NCBI GenBank assembly: GCA_016297645.1
Contig: JAEDGF010000027.1
Location: forward strand, 1-23,942
From: Clostridiaceae bacterium
Lineage (GTDB): Bacteria; Bacillota; Clostridia; Oscillospirales; Acutalibacteraceae
Reading direction: 5' to 3'
Length of the DNA stretch: 23,942 nucleotides
Positions 22,825-23,942 of the stretch are shown here, one piece after another. Made by a program: the position numbers and the translations under genes. The notes below the pieces were generated by a model that was not told where the DNA came from, did no database searches, and saw only the letters and a program-made list of their open reading frames with translations. The first letter of the stretch is position 1; each line of letters begins with the position of its first letter.

Positions 22825-23942
22825 ATGGTAGATAAATCTTTTTCGTGTCCTGCCGCAAAAAAGTGCGGCGGCTGTCAATTGACAAATATGTCGTATGAAC
22901 AACAGCTTTCTTTCAAGCAGGCGAAGGTCATAAAGCTGATGGGCAGGTTTTGCCATGTCAGCGAGATAATAGGAATGGACGAGCCGTTTCACTACCGCAA
23001 TAAGGTTCAGGCGGCTTTCGGCGTTACGCGCGGAGGTCAGATAATCTCCGGCGTGTATCAGTCCGGAACTCACAAGATTGTAAAGGTCGACAACTGCCTT
23101 ATCGAGGACAAAAAAGCGGACGAGATAATCGTGTTTATCCGCTCTCTTGTGAAGTCTTTTAAGCTATCGGTCTACAACGAAAACACCGGCAGGGGATTTC
23201 TGCGCCATGTGCTTGTCAAGCGTGCTTTCGGAACGGGTGAAATTATGGTCGTTCTTGTTACGGGACGCGAGCCGTTTAAGTCGAAGAACGATTTTGTAAA
23301 GGCGCTGCTTGCGCGTTTTCCGGAAATCACAACCGTCGTACAAAGTATCAACGCGCGGTTTACGAGTCTTGTCCTCGGCGACACCGAAATCGTCCTCTAC
23401 GGGAACGGATATATCACCGACAAGCTCATGGGTAAGCTTTTCAGAATTTCCGCCCGTTCGTTTTATCAGATAAACTACGCCGGGACTCAAAAGCTCTACG
23501 GGAAGGCTCTCGAATTTGCCGGACTCACCGGAAAGGAACGGGTCGTTGACGCCTATTCCGGAGTCGGAACGATAGGTATTCTTGCGTCCGACGGCGCTCG
23601 TCAGGTTATTTCCGTCGAGCTGAACAAGGACGCCGTACGGGACGCCCGTGTCAACGCGAAGCTCAACGGCGTAAACAATATAGATTTTTATTGCGCCGAC
23701 GCTGCCGATTTCCTCGTTGAAATGAGCCGACGGCACGAAAAGGTCGATGTCGTTATAATGGATCCGCCGCGCGCCGGCAGTACACCGGCTTTTCTCAAAA
23801 GCATTGTCGCCGCCGAAGCAGAGAAGATAGTTTATGTGTCCTGCGCCCCCGACACGCTTGCCCGTGATGTCAATATACTTGTGAACAACGGCTATAAGGT
23901 TCGCAACATCCAGCCGGTGGATATGTTCCCGCATACGAACCA
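22825..23942 (+). CDS. 23S rRNA (uracil-5-)-methyltransferase, RumA/RlmD type (3' end cut by window)
   Basis: Transfers a methyl group from SAM to C5 of uridine in 23S rRNA. 372 residues are in the window and the reading is open to the edge. The [4Fe-4S] ligands are C8, C14, C17 and C91 (in DNCLIED). Catalytic blocks: RSFYQIN 211-217, SAM motif AYSGVGTIG 243-251, MDPPRAG 312-318 and nucleophile Cys340 in VSCAPDTLARD (Ala where Asn is more usual). The last residues read DMFPHTN, which in this family is followed by HVE and a short tail, so only some 10-15 residues are missing. The N-terminal TRAM domain of E. coli RumA is absent. GGGAG precedes the ATG. RlmCD-like dual specificity cannot be excluded. 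Confidence 0.93.
   Translation, partial: MVDKSFSCPAAKKCGGCQLTNMSYEQQLSFKQAKVIKLMGRFCHVSEIIGMDEPFHYRNKVQAAFGVTRGGQIISGVYQSGTHKIVKVDNCLIEDKKADEIIVFIRSLVKSFKLSVYNENTGRGFLRHVLVKRAFGTGEIMVVLVTGREPFKSKNDFVKALLARFPEITTVVQSINARFTSLVLGDTEIVLYGNGYITDKLMGKLFRISARSFYQINYAGTQKLYGKALEFAGLTGKERVVDAYSGVGTIGILASDGARQVISVELNKDAVRDARVNAKLNGVNNIDFYCADAADFLVEMSRRHEKVDVVIMDPPRAGSTPAFLKSIVAAEAEKIVYVSCAPDTLARDVNILVNNGYKVRNIQPVDMFPHTN

Noticed and set aside
22078..23073. Long minus-strand open frame opposite the SDR and methyltransferase genes
   Set aside because: It crosses a terminator and two well-supported plus-strand genes, with no recognisable domain.

Overview
This looks like a chromosomal segment of an anaerobic Firmicute of class Clostridia, probably a gut Oscillospirales/Ruminococcaceae-type lineage. 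The reasons are the moderate G+C, frequent ATA and AGA codons, strong GGAGG-type ribosome sites, consensus sigma-A promoters, and the gene families present (DUF5711, ClpE-type Zn-finger unfoldase, ECF transporter core next to truA, ruvCAB cluster). The genus cannot be named from the sequence alone. Most of the window is core genome. There is no phage, CRISPR array, tRNA or rRNA gene that I can support.

Layout. (1) 1-336: the tail of an upstream unit made of consecutive hairpins (possibly the 3' end of a structured RNA), then a bidirectional terminator. (2) 337-2991, minus strand: a three-gene operon of metallophosphoesterase, Nudix ADP-ribose pyrophosphatase and metallophosphoesterase, read from a perfect TTGACA-N17-TATAAT promoter. 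(3) 3109-5327, plus strand: ruvC-ruvA-ruvB, Holliday-junction processing, from a divergent promoter. (4) 5567-12473: a tightly packed run of glmM, class I methyltransferase, ecfA1, ecfA2, ecfT, truA and a DUF5711 membrane beta-propeller. (5) 12497-16394: cvpA-like gene, pgsA and a ClpE-like AAA+ unfoldase, from their own promoter to a strong terminator. (6) 16395-17092: a non-coding mosaic of nested inverted repeats (MITE-like). (7) 17093-19510: a ChbG/YdjC carbohydrate deacetylase, then a polytopic acyltransferase-like gene whose start region is out of frame, followed by a repeat-derived hairpin. (8) 19535-21606: DJ-1/PfpI protein and the MltG murein transglycosylase. (9) 21718-22737: an atypical SDR with highly biased codons. 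(10) 22825-end: RumA/RlmD-type rRNA methyltransferase, cut by the window edge about where its last residues begin.

Several genes converge on the envelope: glmM (UDP-GlcNAc precursor), pgsA (phosphatidylglycerol), mltG (glycan strand termination), the deacetylase/acyltransferase pair (possible acyl editing of a glycan) and the single-pass DUF5711 protein.

The most interesting signal is at 18168-18222. A well-placed GTG start with a good Shine-Dalgarno leads after only seven codons to TGA. The slippery heptamer A_AAA_AAC lies exactly in the zero-frame register immediately before that stop, and a -1 shift restores a full 430-residue protein including the family hallmark SIDRFRG. It may be programmed frameshifting, transcriptional slippage/phase variation, or a one-base indel in the A6 run; the sequence alone cannot decide. 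Next in interest are the nested inverted-repeat elements at 16416-16856 and a perfect 17-bp palindrome just downstream of the deacetylase promoter.
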